Source: Ancylomarina sp. DW003 (GTDB lineage Bacteria; Bacteroidota; Bacteroidia; Bacteroidales; Marinifilaceae). From it: 64,000 nt of DNA. Of the stretch, positions 20,349-29,380 are shown piece after piece. Under the pieces are notes generated by a model. That model made no database searches, was not told the origin of the DNA, and saw nothing but the letters and a program-made list of their open reading frames with translations. Position 1 is the first letter of the stretch. Every line of letters starts with the position of its first letter. Location: the NCBI RefSeq assembly GCF_029029505.1, contig NZ_JAKJSD010000002.1, positions 467,741 through 531,740 on the forward strand, in the 5' to 3' direction. Both the position numbers and the translations under genes were made by a program.

Positions 20349-20378
20349 CAAAGGTATAAACAAATTATAAATCACCAA
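20349..20378 (-). promoter_or_regulatory. Bacteroidota-type promoter, minus strand
   Basis: On the minus strand a TTG (20378-20376) is followed by exactly 19 nt and then TACCTTTG (20356-20349), a full match to the Bacteroidota -33/-7 consensus. It faces no coding gene. Confidence 0.6.
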
Positions 20379-20482
20379 GCACTTTCAATTATTTTTCAAA
20401 ACTTTTCCTCAAGTCCCTAAAATAGGCTGTTACAAAGCATAAATATGAAAGAAGCGCCTGCTTAACAAAAGGTTTGAAACAA

Positions 20483-20509
20483 AAAATGGCTACCCAAGGC
20501 AGCCATTTT
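20483..20509 (-). terminator. Terminator of the M16 pair
   Basis: Stem AAAATGGCT / AGCCATTTT with a 9-nt loop, 20 nt after the stop of the M16 gene. Confidence 0.8.
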
Positions 20510-20529
20510 ATTATTCGTTTTCAATTTTA

Positions 20530-22593
20530 TTAATTGAAGATCTCATCTTTAATATCCTTATTAAGCTCCAAGCTTGTAATGGTTAAAGGCATTTCCTGTG
20601 GTCCCATCTTTGTAATGGTAGAAAATGGAAATTTCATTCCATCTACTTCTTTATAATCCTTATAAAGCATAGTAATAGACATGCCATTTTCCTGAGCTAC
20701 AGTTTTTAGCTTAAAACCTGTTGTTGCACAATAGTAGTCATACTTAGTTGTTCCGTCAGCACCAACAATTTCTAACTTATAAGCTTTCTTTCCTTCTATC
20801 ATCTCAGATCCGGCAATTTTAGTCGTAAAACCTAATTTCTCAAGATTAAGCTCTGCAAACATATTAGCTTGCATTTTAAATCCTTTCAACTGTTCTGCAT
20901 TTGCAACATTCTCCTGGCCTTGAGCCATTACTTTAGCTGAAGTACCATTATATTTTATTGCTTGTAAAACTTGTCCGTTCATAACCATTGACATGGCGAA
21001 CTTCTCATTGTTCTTATAAGCTTGCTCAACATTTATGCTCATTGGTCCCATTTTCATAACACCTTTCACACTCATTTCTTTAATGCTTTCAAGCTTCTCT
21101 CTTCCACCAATAGCTTTAATGTAATTCTCAACAACAGCTTTTGCAGTTAGTCCTTCAGGAATAGCATTAGGGTCTTCTTTTACAATCTGCCCTTCGCCAT
21201 CGTATTCTTCAACCTCGTTGTTTGAACTCAACTTGACTAATTTTTCCTTTAGTTTTTTATCACCTACAACTAAATAAACTGCATTGTTTGGATCAACATA
21301 CTTTTTAGCCATAGCCTGAACATCTTCAAGCGTTACTTTATCTAATTTTTCAAGATAAGTTGCATAATAATCCGATGGCAAGTTGTAACGTTCAATAGCC
21401 AATGCAAAGCTTGCAATAGTAGAAGGAGACTCTAAAGCACGAGCAAAATCACCTGCAAGTGTTGCTTTAGTCATATTAAAATGATCTTCAGTCATCTTTT
21501 CATTTCTAATATGATTCATTTCTTTTGCGATCTCAATAAATGCACTATCTGTTACATTTGCTTTCACTTCTGCACCAGCATAAAAATCACCGACTAACTG
21601 ATCAGCAGAAATGCTTGAATAAGCTCCGTAAGTATAAGCTTTATCTTCACGAAGATTCTTCATTAATAAACCTGCAAAACCACGACCTAACATTGCATCC
21701 ATAACACTTACCGGAATGACATCAGCTGTTCCTTTTTTCAAATTGATTGGGTATACCACCTGAACAGTTGATTGAGGAGCAGCATCTTTATTGGCTAAAA
21801 CAACACGCTTACCTTCAATTTTAGCAGGCATATCATAGGTATGCTTAGCTACTGTACCCGATTCCCATTTGCCAAAATACTTCTTCACCAATTTCTTTGC
21901 TTCTTTTGTAGTGATATCACCAACAATAGCTAATACAGCAACATTAGGTTTAAAATAGTTAGCATAGTAGCTTTTACAATCTTCTAAAGTAACATTTGCT
22001 AAAGTTCCTTCAGTCATCACATCACCGTAAGGATGAGCATCACCATACAAAACTTTTCTTCTAACATTTTTTGCAATACTTTTAGGAGATGTCTTATCAG
22101 CTTGAATACCCGAAGTCATCTGTTTAATCAATTTATCAAACTCAGACTGAGGAAATACCGGATTTAAAACAACATCTGCCATCATAGATAAAATTTGCCC
22201 CTTATATTTTGACAAACCTGAAGCATAAGCTCCTTCAGAATGACTTCCCAATCGAGCGCCAATAAAATCAATTTCTTCAGCTATTTCCTGAGATGTTTTT
22301 GTTTTGGTACCCGTTTCAAGTAAACTTCCGGCTATAGAAACATAACCCGACTTATCGCCTTCCAAAACAGGATCGATCAATAATTGAAGATTAAAAGCCA
22401 CCTTTGGCAAATTGTGATTTTCAACAACCAATACTTTCATTCCATTTTTCAGAGTAAAAGTATCATAATCGCCTAATTGAACTTTAGGTGCAGGACCTGC
22501 TGCCGGTGCCTTAGTTCTATCTACTTGCGCATGACCTAAAGTCACTAAACAAATAGCAACAAGTAGAAGTAAGAATTTATTTATTTTTTTCAT
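20530..22593 (-). CDS. M16-family peptidase subunit lacking the zinc motif, with C-terminal extension
   Basis: A 687-residue secreted protein with a signal peptide (residues 1-22) and two M16 (insulinase-type) halves to about residue 460. The HxxEH zinc motif is absent: the equivalent stretch reads SLLETGTKTKTSQEIAEEID. The region LREDKAYTYGAYS, which in M16B heterodimers supplies the substrate-binding Arg/Tyr, is kept. It therefore looks like the non-catalytic partner of the active M16 gene just upstream (81 nt). Residues about 480-687 form an extra beta-rich domain like the outer-membrane-lipoprotein-sorting fold (TTKYDYYCATTGFKL). Confidence 0.9.
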   Translation of the reverse strand: MKKINKFLLLLVAICLVTLGHAQVDRTKAPAAGPAPKVQLGDYDTFTLKNGMKVLVVENHNLPKVAFNLQLLIDPVLEGDKSGYVSIAGSLLETGTKTKTSQEIAEEIDFIGARLGSHSEGAYASGLSKYKGQILSMMADVVLNPVFPQSEFDKLIKQMTSGIQADKTSPKSIAKNVRRKVLYGDAHPYGDVMTEGTLANVTLEDCKSYYANYFKPNVAVLAIVGDITTKEAKKLVKKYFGKWESGTVAKHTYDMPAKIEGKRVVLANKDAAPQSTVQVVYPINLKKGTADVIPVSVMDAMLGRGFAGLLMKNLREDKAYTYGAYSSISADQLVGDFYAGAEVKANVTDSAFIEIAKEMNHIRNEKMTEDHFNMTKATLAGDFARALESPSTIASFALAIERYNLPSDYYATYLEKLDKVTLEDVQAMAKKYVDPNNAVYLVVGDKKLKEKLVKLSSNNEVEEYDGEGQIVKEDPNAIPEGLTAKAVVENYIKAIGGREKLESIKEMSVKGVMKMGPMSINVEQAYKNNEKFAMSMVMNGQVLQAIKYNGTSAKVMAQGQENVANAEQLKGFKMQANMFAELNLEKLGFTTKIAGSEMIEGKKAYKLEIVGADGTTKYDYYCATTGFKLKTVAQENGMSITMLYKDYKEVDGMKFPFSTITKMGPQEMPLTITSLELNKDIKDEIFN

Positions 22594-22674
22594 CTTTTAA
22601 AATTTTCAAGTTTAAGCCTATCTCAATAAAAATTGAGGCACTAAAAATCGATTCTTAATAGTTATAGTTTGTTC

Positions 22675-24000
22675 TTATTTTTTTGCTTTAGGCAAATAGT
22701 AAAGAACAACTCGATTCTCAGGTACAAAATACTTATTAGCAACACGTTTTATATCTTCACGAGTAACAGCCAGGTAATTATCCAGCTCCTGATTAGCACG
22801 CTCTGTCGATTTATAATAAGTATATGCAGTAGCCAAATTTTCAGCTCGTCTCTCTATAGTTGCATTAGAACTCACAAGCTCATTTTCAACTTTATTCTGG
22901 AGTTTCTGGAATTCTCTCTCTGTAATCAATTCTTTACGAACCAAAGAGAATTGTTCTTCCATCGCTTTTTCAAGATCCATTGGATCTACACCCATATTTG
23001 GAATACCAAATGCTAAAGACAAGCCCGGATCTTCGAAAGGCATAGGCATAGCCATCATTTGCAAAGCCAGTTGCTTCTCTTCAACCAATGTCTTGTTCAT
23101 TCTTGAACTTTTACCATCAGTTAAAAGTTTCCCCAACATACTCACTGCATAAAAATCTGGTGTTCCAATTGCAGGAATGTGATAAGCCTGGATAACTGCA
23201 GGTAGTTGAATGTTATCGAAAACGGTATCTCTAACTTCTTTTGTTTTTACCGGTTCAACAATTGACGGACGGTAAATCTCTTTTGTTCCTCTTGGAATCT
23301 CAGCAAAATAATCGTTTACCAATTTCTTAGCTTCTTCAGTTTTAAAGTCACCACAAATAGTTAAAACAGCATTGTTAGGCACATAAAACTCCTTGTAGAA
23401 ATTCACAAAATCTTCATCTTTTGCATTACGAATATGCTCCTCATCTCCAATTGGAGTCCAACGGTAAGGGTGCTTCTCATAAGCATGAGACAGTGTTTGT
23501 GGTAAAATTGTTCCATAAGGTGGGTTGTCGTAACGTTGTTTCTTCTCTTGAATAACAACATCTTTCTGAGTCTTGATACCAATTGCCTCAACCTTAGCAT
23601 GCATCATTCTTTCCGACTCTAACCACATACCTAAAGCTAACTGATTGGATGGTAACAGCTCATAGTAATAGGTACGATCCGTTGAGGTATTTGCATTTAA
23701 CTCACCACCTGCTCTCGATACATATTTATCGTACTGATGGCGTGGTATATTTTTAGTTCCTTCAAACATAAGGTGCTCAAAAAAGTGAGCAAAACCAGTT
23801 AATTCCGGACTTTCATTTTTCGATCCAACATGGTACATCACTGAAACAACAATATTTGGTGTTGTATGATCCTGTTGAAGAATGACATGTAAGCCATTAT
23901 CAAGATCATATTCCTCAAACTTAATTTTCCCCGTTTGAGCAAAGCTTCCAATTGCAAAGACACTTACAAGAAGAAGCGATAGAAATAATTTTCTGATCAT
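22675..24000 (-). CDS. M16-family zinc metallopeptidase (catalytic subunit)
   Basis: A 441-residue periplasmic peptidase with a signal peptide (1-22). The inverted zinc motif HFFEH is at residues 72-76, and the third ligand is in the ELNANTSTDRTYYYE...E region about 75 residues later. It resembles bacterial processing-peptidase-like M16B enzymes that work as heterodimers. The partner without a zinc site is encoded immediately downstream on the same strand, so the two probably form one enzyme that degrades oligopeptides in the periplasm. Length fits the family. Confidence 0.93.
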   Translation of the reverse strand: MIRKLFLSLLLVSVFAIGSFAQTGKIKFEEYDLDNGLHVILQQDHTTPNIVVSVMYHVGSKNESPELTGFAHFFEHLMFEGTKNIPRHQYDKYVSRAGGELNANTSTDRTYYYELLPSNQLALGMWLESERMMHAKVEAIGIKTQKDVVIQEKKQRYDNPPYGTILPQTLSHAYEKHPYRWTPIGDEEHIRNAKDEDFVNFYKEFYVPNNAVLTICGDFKTEEAKKLVNDYFAEIPRGTKEIYRPSIVEPVKTKEVRDTVFDNIQLPAVIQAYHIPAIGTPDFYAVSMLGKLLTDGKSSRMNKTLVEEKQLALQMMAMPMPFEDPGLSLAFGIPNMGVDPMDLEKAMEEQFSLVRKELITEREFQKLQNKVENELVSSNATIERRAENLATAYTYYKSTERANQELDNYLAVTREDIKRVANKYFVPENRVVLYYLPKAKK

Positions 24001-24387
24001 CTTTAAATTTTTAAAATTGATATTAGATATTTTACGCTTTAATTAAATACGACTAAACGCATAACAACGGCGCAATTTATGTTTCCTAAAAGTAATTTAA
24101 TTATTATAACTTTTTTACAATTTTAGGTTAATTTAAAAGTCCGTTCAAATTTATTGGATGAAACAATATGTGACACGATAAAAACTACAAACGACACGGT
24201 TAAGGCAACTATTTAGAGTTAGAAAATAAGCTTAAACAAGATCTCAATTCATCAATTTAAACTGATATTTAAACAGCATTTTTATCCAGATCGCTCTTTT
24301 TGTGAGGATAATAACTATTTTTACAATCGCTTTTCAATTTTAAACAAATAACTGCCGGACTTAGGCACATAATATAAGATCACAACT
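24001..24387. other. Divergent intergenic region M16 pair / PAP2 gene
   Basis: 387 nt of AT-rich DNA between divergent operons. I see no gene, no clear hairpin and no confident promoter pair. Confidence 0.4.
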
Positions 24388-25044
24388 ATGCTCGAAACGC
24401 TTAATCAACTCGATCAGGAATTACTCTTATTCCTTAATAGCATAAACTCGCCTTTCTTCGACTCTTTCATGTATCTGATTTCAGGAAAATTGGTTTGGGC
24501 TATTTTTTATTTGGCTATAATCATTCAGATTTATCGCACTTATGGTTGGAAAAACTGCCTATATCTAGTCGTTGCAATTGCACTTGTTATTACCTGTTGT
24601 GATCAAATGGCTTCAGGCTTTTTAAAGCCAACTTTTCAACGCTTTCGCCCTAGTCGATCTCCGGAAATATCACACTTGGTTCACATTGTGAATGATTACA
24701 CGGGTGGGAAATATGGTTTTGCCTCATCACATGCAGCCAATGTATTTGGCTTAGCTACCTTCTGTAGTTTACTTTTCAGCAATAAAAAACTTAGTCTATT
24801 CTTATTTTCTTGGGCCGTTCTCGTATCCTATTCCAGAATATACCTTGGTGTACACTATCCTGGTGATATAATCGTTGGTACTGCTATTGGTTTGTTTTTT
24901 GGTTATCTAATTTTCAAAATATTACCAAAATTCAAGTTTATCAAACTCGATAATCCCACTGATGAAAAGGATTGGAAATATAATCTCGTTACCTGGGGTA
25001 GCCTTTCCATTCTTGCAATGGCTGTTATATCTATTTTCAAATAA
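24388..25044 (+). CDS. PAP2-family lipid phosphatase
   Basis: A 218-residue integral membrane phosphatase with about five helices and all three PAP2 motifs: KPTFQRFRPSR (about 77-87), ASSHAANVFG (about 111-120) and SRIYLGVHYPGD (about 149-160), with the catalytic His residues in the last two. Likely substrates are undecaprenyl pyrophosphate or phosphatidylglycerol phosphate-type lipids. It is followed after 26 nt by an LTA-synthase-like gene, so the pair probably works on envelope lipid or polymer modification. Confidence 0.92.
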   Translation: MLETLNQLDQELLLFLNSINSPFFDSFMYLISGKLVWAIFYLAIIIQIYRTYGWKNCLYLVVAIALVITCCDQMASGFLKPTFQRFRPSRSPEISHLVHIVNDYTGGKYGFASSHAANVFGLATFCSLLFSNKKLSLFLFSWAVLVSYSRIYLGVHYPGDIIVGTAIGLFFGYLIFKILPKFKFIKLDNPTDEKDWKYNLVTWGSLSILAMAVISIFK

Positions 25045-25070
25045 GATTTATTATTCTATACGATTATATA

Positions 25071-26888
25071 ATGAAACAAAGATTAAAATTTTTCCTTGCA
25101 GCAGCACTTTCATGGATAGCTTTCATGATATTTATTCGCTTTGCATTTTCGATATACCAATACTCACAAACAAGCCTTCTTAGTTTTGGTGAGATCTTAT
25201 TATCCTTCACTTACGGACTATATCACGATATATCTATTACGGGATACATCCTAATGTTGACAGGTTTGATTCTAAGTTTAAGCATCACCATATCGGGCAA
25301 GAAATTGAAGCTTTTGTTTCAAATTCTTTATGGCGTACTAATGCTTGTAAGCTTAACCATTGCCGTTCCTAACTTCGAGCTCTTCCGAAACTGGGGATTT
25401 CATGCTGATGGTACGATTTTAAGCTACTTAAAAACGCCTAAAGAAGCTGCAGCATCAACTGCCACATCAACTTATATTCTTCTATTGGGGATTTATATTG
25501 CTATGTTTACTATTGGCTTTAAATTGTTCAATCGTTTTTTAATTAAAAAGCTCGACGCTATTGTTCCAACGAAACTGAAGTTTTTACCCGTCATGTTGCT
25601 AATAACGGCAAGTATGATTATTCCTGTTAGAGGCGGATTAGGTATTGCTCCTATGAATGTTGGCTTTGTTTACCATTCGTCAAACACATACGCAAACCTC
25701 TTAGCCGTAAATCCAATTTGGAACTTCTCATACTCCCTGAAGAAACTTAAGAAAAACAAGCGACTTAAACTTATTAAAGATGATGAAGCGCAGCTAAGAT
25801 TCAAGAATATGCTTGCAACTCAGAATATCGATCAGGATAGCATTCTGACAAGCAAAAATCCTAATATTGTTCTAATTGTATTGGAGAGTTTCACCTCTGC
25901 CATTATTGAGGAATTGGGTGGTAAAAAGGGTGTGACACCCAATTTCCATGCTCTGTCGAATGAAGGTATCCTGTTCACCAATTTTTATGGCATTGGCGAC
26001 AGAACAAAGATTGGAACAGTTGGTATTTTCTCTGGTTTTCCATCCTTACCACAGAAACCGGTTATTGAGTTTCATAAAAAGGTTCAAAACTTACCTAGCT
26101 TGTGCAAAACACTGAAAAAAGAAGGTTACAACAGCAAGTTCTATTATGGTGGCGATCTTCATTTTGCCAGCATGAATTCCTATCTGTCAAATGCAGGTTT
26201 CAACAATACCATCTCGATGGACGATTTTCCAGGTGAATTGAACACTTCGAAATGGGGCGTGCACGATGAATTCCTTTTCGACAGATTGTACCACGATATT
26301 AAACTGGAGAAACAACCTTTCTTTAAAGCCTGTTTGACACTGAGTAGCCACGAGCCTTTTGATGTACCAATGGAAACAGCGATACAAGGGAAAGATGAAA
26401 ACAGCTTGTTTATGAATTCAGCTTACTACACCGACAAATGTTTAGGTGAGTTTATAGCAAAGCTAAAACAACTTCCTGGCTGGGATAATACTTTGGTCAT
26501 TCTATTGGCTGATCATGGTTCTCGATACGTGGGTAACTATGTGCCTAGCGATCCGGACAAATACAAAATACCAATGCTTTGGTTAGGCGGTTGCCTAAAA
26601 CAAAAAGGCCTTAAGATTAACAAATACGGTTGCCAGCCCGATTTAGTCACGACGATTTTACCTCAGTTGGCAATTGATGCCAGTGACTTTACAATTGGTA
26701 AAAACCTTTTCAACCAATCGCAGAAGGGTTATGCCTACTTTACCTACAACAATGGTTTTGGCTTTGTTAACGATAAGGAGAGCTTAGTTTTCGATCTCAA
26801 TTCCAACAAATGGAAATCGGAGATAAAGAAACATAAAGAGGCTGAAACCATGCTTCAATTTATGGACTACAGCTTCTTTAAGCTTTAG
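25071..26888 (+). CDS. LTA-synthase-like phosphoglycerol/phosphoethanolamine transferase (sulfatase fold)
   Basis: A 605-residue membrane enzyme: about five N-terminal helices (to residue 190), then an extracytoplasmic alkaline-phosphatase/sulfatase domain (about 260-545). Metal-site residues are visible in LESFTSA, GDRTKIGT (the Thr is the likely nucleophile), SSHEPFDVP and LADHGSRY. This is the LtaS/MdoB/OpgB-type fold; in Gram-negatives such enzymes transfer phosphoglycerol or phosphoethanolamine to glycans or lipid A. The substrate is unknown. It shares an operon with the PAP2 gene. Confidence 0.88.
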   Translation: MKQRLKFFLAAALSWIAFMIFIRFAFSIYQYSQTSLLSFGEILLSFTYGLYHDISITGYILMLTGLILSLSITISGKKLKLLFQILYGVLMLVSLTIAVPNFELFRNWGFHADGTILSYLKTPKEAAASTATSTYILLLGIYIAMFTIGFKLFNRFLIKKLDAIVPTKLKFLPVMLLITASMIIPVRGGLGIAPMNVGFVYHSSNTYANLLAVNPIWNFSYSLKKLKKNKRLKLIKDDEAQLRFKNMLATQNIDQDSILTSKNPNIVLIVLESFTSAIIEELGGKKGVTPNFHALSNEGILFTNFYGIGDRTKIGTVGIFSGFPSLPQKPVIEFHKKVQNLPSLCKTLKKEGYNSKFYYGGDLHFASMNSYLSNAGFNNTISMDDFPGELNTSKWGVHDEFLFDRLYHDIKLEKQPFFKACLTLSSHEPFDVPMETAIQGKDENSLFMNSAYYTDKCLGEFIAKLKQLPGWDNTLVILLADHGSRYVGNYVPSDPDKYKIPMLWLGGCLKQKGLKINKYGCQPDLVTTILPQLAIDASDFTIGKNLFNQSQKGYAYFTYNNGFGFVNDKESLVFDLNSNKWKSEIKKHKEAETMLQFMDYSFFKL

Positions 26889-26912
26889 ACTGGAGAAAGG
26901 ATAGAAAACGAT

Positions 26913-26947
26913 AATGGCTAGCTCTTAATTTAAAGGGCTAGCCATTT
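26913..26947 (+). terminator. Terminator of PAP2/LTA-synthase operon
   Basis: Stem AATGGCTAGC / GCTAGCCATT with a 14-nt loop, then TTGT. The T-run is short. Confidence 0.7.
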
Positions 26948-27023
26948 TGTTTGTATTTCTTTAGAACTCCCAATTACACAGATTAACACAAATTTAATTA
27001 AGCTAGTGCTTATCTTGTAGATT

Positions 27024-27058
27024 TAAAGGAACGCGATATAATCACAAACTAGCGAGGG
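27024..27058. repeat. Dispersed hairpin repeat, copy 1
   Basis: A diverged copy of a short element with core GGAACGCGATATAAT, found four times between 27.0 and 32.7 kb and always in the same orientation. In this copy the 3' half of the hairpin is altered (ATCACAAACTAGCG). Confidence 0.6.
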
Positions 27059-27112
27059 AACTATCATAATCAAAAACCATCTATTTAAGACATAAAGTAA
27101 TACTTACCAATA

Positions 27113-27694
27113 TTAAACATCAAGTATATACTTTACATATTTTTGAATAAAACGCCTGCGACCAAATAATGCTTTCTTAGAGAATTCAACTTTTTTATTA
27201 ACTTTTGATTCACCATCTGAATATGGTATAATTACATTACAGTAGGGTTCAGAACCAATGTCGATTAGTTCTTCCTTTGTTACATTTAAAATAAAGATTG
27301 TAGAGTACGTACTCTCTTTAATTGTTGTTAATAGATGATCTTCTTGATTATCAACATTGATCACAGACTTAACATCGGTAATTTGCAAGTCTACAGTTTT
27401 GCCACTCTTAGATATAAATGTTACCGAATTAGCTTTGTTAAAATATATAGTCATGCGGCTCTCAATTTCAGGTGCATCTAATTTCAATTTAACAAAATAC
27501 GCAGTATCTTCAGACACTATAACTTTTTCAAACGAAATCCCTAGATATAAGTATCCTTTCAAATCTTTAGAGTATCCATAAACATATTTTATTTTTGATT
27601 TAAATTCTTTTCTGTTTTTTTCAACTGTGTTTGAAAAAGAATTAATTGAATTAAAAAAAAGAATAAAACCCACTATACAAATAATTTTCTTCAT
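27113..27694 (-). CDS. Hypothetical secreted protein (193 aa)
   Basis: Not recognised. It has a signal peptide (KKIICIVGFILFFNSINSFS) and a beta-rich body of about 170 residues with alternating short strands. A basic C-terminus (FGRRRFIQKYVKYILDV) follows. It is probably periplasmic or surface-bound. It is the first of five isolated minus-strand genes in the accessory region. A GCCTAAC heptamer (27724-27730) sits 30 nt upstream of its ATG, which on the minus strand reads GTTAGGC, the classic integron core site. Confidence 0.65.
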   Translation of the reverse strand: MKKIICIVGFILFFNSINSFSNTVEKNRKEFKSKIKYVYGYSKDLKGYLYLGISFEKVIVSEDTAYFVKLKLDAPEIESRMTIYFNKANSVTFISKSGKTVDLQITDVKSVINVDNQEDHLLTTIKESTYSTIFILNVTKEELIDIGSEPYCNVIIPYSDGESKVNKKVEFSKKALFGRRRFIQKYVKYILDV

Positions 27695-27723
27695 TTTATT
27701 GATTTAAATTTTATTCACAATTA

Positions 27724-27818
27724 GCCTAACGGTCTTGTTAAAATTTGTAGGCGATTTACAACTACCCCCTATCAAAGCCACTTGCATTTATAGGTTTTGT
27801 TACATTATTTAGTTGAGT
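27724..27818 (-). other. Possible remnant of an attC-like recombination site
   Basis: On the minus strand ACTCAAC (27818-27812) and GTTAGGC (27730-27724) match the RYYYAAC and GTTRRRY core boxes of integron attC sites, 95 nt apart and just before a gene start. Internal pairing is poor, so this may be chance. Confidence 0.2.
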
Positions 27819-27928
27819 GCCACCGCCCATTAATTTAAACTTTTGTGTCTGTTGCACAACTCTTTATTATTTATTGATGAATCTAACAATATATTCCCTC
27901 TAAATCAACTATTATCTTGTAAATAAAA

Positions 27929-28260
27929 ATGCAAGGAAAAAAGATTTATCAAAGAAAGTTATTTTCTAGCTTCCAATTCTATAGGCAGGTTCCAAGAAAT
28001 AATTTTTACCGAAGGTTAAGAGAAGTTTTAGATTTGTCTTTTTTTTATATAAAAGAACAAAGATTTATTACGATGATTGTGGGCAGAAGAGTGTTGATCC
28101 AATCATTTTTTAGTACTTGTCAAGTATCAAAACAGGTGTTTAAAGTTTTTTTGTTTGTTAGTCATAGTCTGATATTTACAATCTGCCTACAATCAGAACA
28201 TGACATATATTTGTTTGTGGGGCAGATTTCGCTCCAGTTCCCTAAAGGGACATAATAAAC
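27929..28260 (+). pseudogene. IS1182-type transposase N-terminal remnant
   Basis: The first 45 codons read MQGKKIYQRKLFSSFQ... VPRNNFYRRLREVLDLSF, which closely resembles the N-terminus of IS1182-family transposases. A run of eight T near 28040 then shifts the frame. In the -1/+2 frame the sequence continues LYKRTKIYYDD and CGQKSVDPIIF, the next conserved block, before a TAG. The rest of the transposase is missing. The 108-codon frame seen here is therefore not a gene of its own but a decayed insertion-sequence fragment. I could not find clear terminal inverted repeats. Confidence 0.75.
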
Positions 28261-28295
28261 TGCAACTTGAAGCCCTTTTAGGGGTTTGGGGTAAA

Positions 28296-28480
28296 AGAAA
28301 AGGGCAATCCTCACGGACTGCCCTCCAACTTAATTAGATAGTATTTATTGTTGTTCTTGTTTCTCTATAGAAATATTACAGTTTCAACATTCTCAATTCC
28401 TTTCTGAATCGCTTCAATATTAAAAAGGAAATCTATGGTGACGCTCTGGTAATGATTTCTCAAGATCTTTCTGAACATTC
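28296..28480 (-). pseudogene. Duplicated, frameshifted 3' end of the 2-oxoacid oxidoreductase gamma gene with its terminator
   Basis: This stretch aligns along its whole length with 33164-33350: the terminator (AGGGCAATCC ... GGACTGCCCT), the short spacer and about the last 38 codons of the gamma-subunit gene, in the same orientation. There are scattered substitutions and a net 2-nt loss near 28425 that breaks the frame. Homology stops at 28480, where dispersed repeat copy 2 begins. The two copies form direct repeats 4,868 nt apart. Confidence 0.9.
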
Positions 28481-28486
28481 TTATCC

Positions 28487-28522
28487 TTAAGGGAACGCGA
28501 TATAATCGCACACCAGCGGAGG
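28487..28522. repeat. Dispersed hairpin repeat, copy 2
   Basis: It contains AAGGGAACGCGATATAAT followed by CGCACACCAGCG. The hairpin GCGAT-ATA-ATCGC is intact. It directly abuts the end of the duplicated gamma-subunit fragment. Confidence 0.7.
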
Positions 28523-28555
28523 TAGTAATTATTTCCTTTTATATTTTTCTAATAC

Positions 28556-29110
28556 TTAATCAAAAGGCGCAGAACACTTAGTTCCAAAACTGAAATAGAT
28601 TTCATCATCAAAATTCTCTAAGTATATTTTATCAAAGTGCATCTTAGTTCTTATTGTAGGTATTTTTATTAAGGTGTCTTTGATATTGTCATAGTAACTC
28701 CAGTTCCCAATGTAATCATCTGTCAATAAATTCACGCTGGATTCTCCGTTTCCGTCATGTTGCCAATTTCCAAAATCATATCTACTCATGCCAATAAGCT
28801 GCATTTTCTTTTGATTTTTATCATATCTAAATTGATTTGAGTAGCCAGAACGCATCCAATCATTATTGAAGTAAAAACCATCTTTTGCGTCTTTTATACT
28901 TGAATATTCATTTAGCATATCAATAAATTTGCTTTCCTCTTTTGTAAAATTCTTAGTCGATAAGAGACAGACTATTTTGGATTCTTCTTCGTCGAGATAA
29001 ACAGTATCAGTGATTCCATCAAAGTCAAAATCTTTTTTTAATTCTTTTTGTCCATATAAGTTTGTGTAAACACAAAAAAGTAACATAAATGTTGCTCCAA
29101 ATTTGTTCAT
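28556..29110 (-). CDS. Hypothetical secreted protein (184 aa)
   Basis: Not recognised beyond a general resemblance to exported Bacteroidota proteins. It has a signal peptide ending near YGQ (residue 20). An acidic DFDFDGITDTVYLDEEE stretch follows and resembles the calcium-binding-like FG-GAP/'DxDGxxD' sequences seen in exported proteins. The rest is aromatic-rich (NWQHDGNGESSVNLL, YIGNWSYYDN). It is likely periplasmic or outer-membrane-associated. It stands alone in the accessory region, with a hairpin repeat on each side. Confidence 0.65.
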   Translation of the reverse strand: MNKFGATFMLLFCVYTNLYGQKELKKDFDFDGITDTVYLDEEESKIVCLLSTKNFTKEESKFIDMLNEYSSIKDAKDGFYFNNDWMRSGYSNQFRYDKNQKKMQLIGMSRYDFGNWQHDGNGESSVNLLTDDYIGNWSYYDNIKDTLIKIPTIRTKMHFDKIYLENFDDEIYFSFGTKCSAPFD

Positions 29111-29155
29111 GGTATTTTTGATTTTAATTCTGACTAACGTAAACTTTAATACTCT

Positions 29156-29226
29156 CCGCTACCGCACGATTCTATCGTGTGGTTCAATTCAAGCTTAAGG
29201 GAACGCGATATAATAGCGCACCAGCG
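29156..29226. repeat. Dispersed hairpin repeat, copy 3 (long form)
   Basis: A 71-nt copy that adds a second hairpin upstream (CCGCACGAT-TC-TATCGTGTGG) before GGGAACGCGATATAAT. The long form is shared almost base for base with copy 4 at 32613, the main difference being two changes in each hairpin. It lies 46 nt upstream of the ATG of the 184-residue gene. Confidence 0.75.
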
Positions 29227-29380
29227 TTTTTTTTAAGCCCTAAAGAATTGCAACCTATAACTCAAAACAATTTTAAATGAATGCCTTAAATTGCATGTAA
29301 ATCAAGTTGGAATTTAGCCTTATTCTCTATTTTTCGAAATTTTAGAGGGTTATGCAACGGTTACTTTTGTTGTAGGGCGT

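Noticed and set aside
22669..23016. 115-codon plus-strand ORF opposite the M16 gene
   Set aside because: It is antisense to a clear M16 coding region; the peptide is Phe/Ser-rich as expected of a shadow frame.
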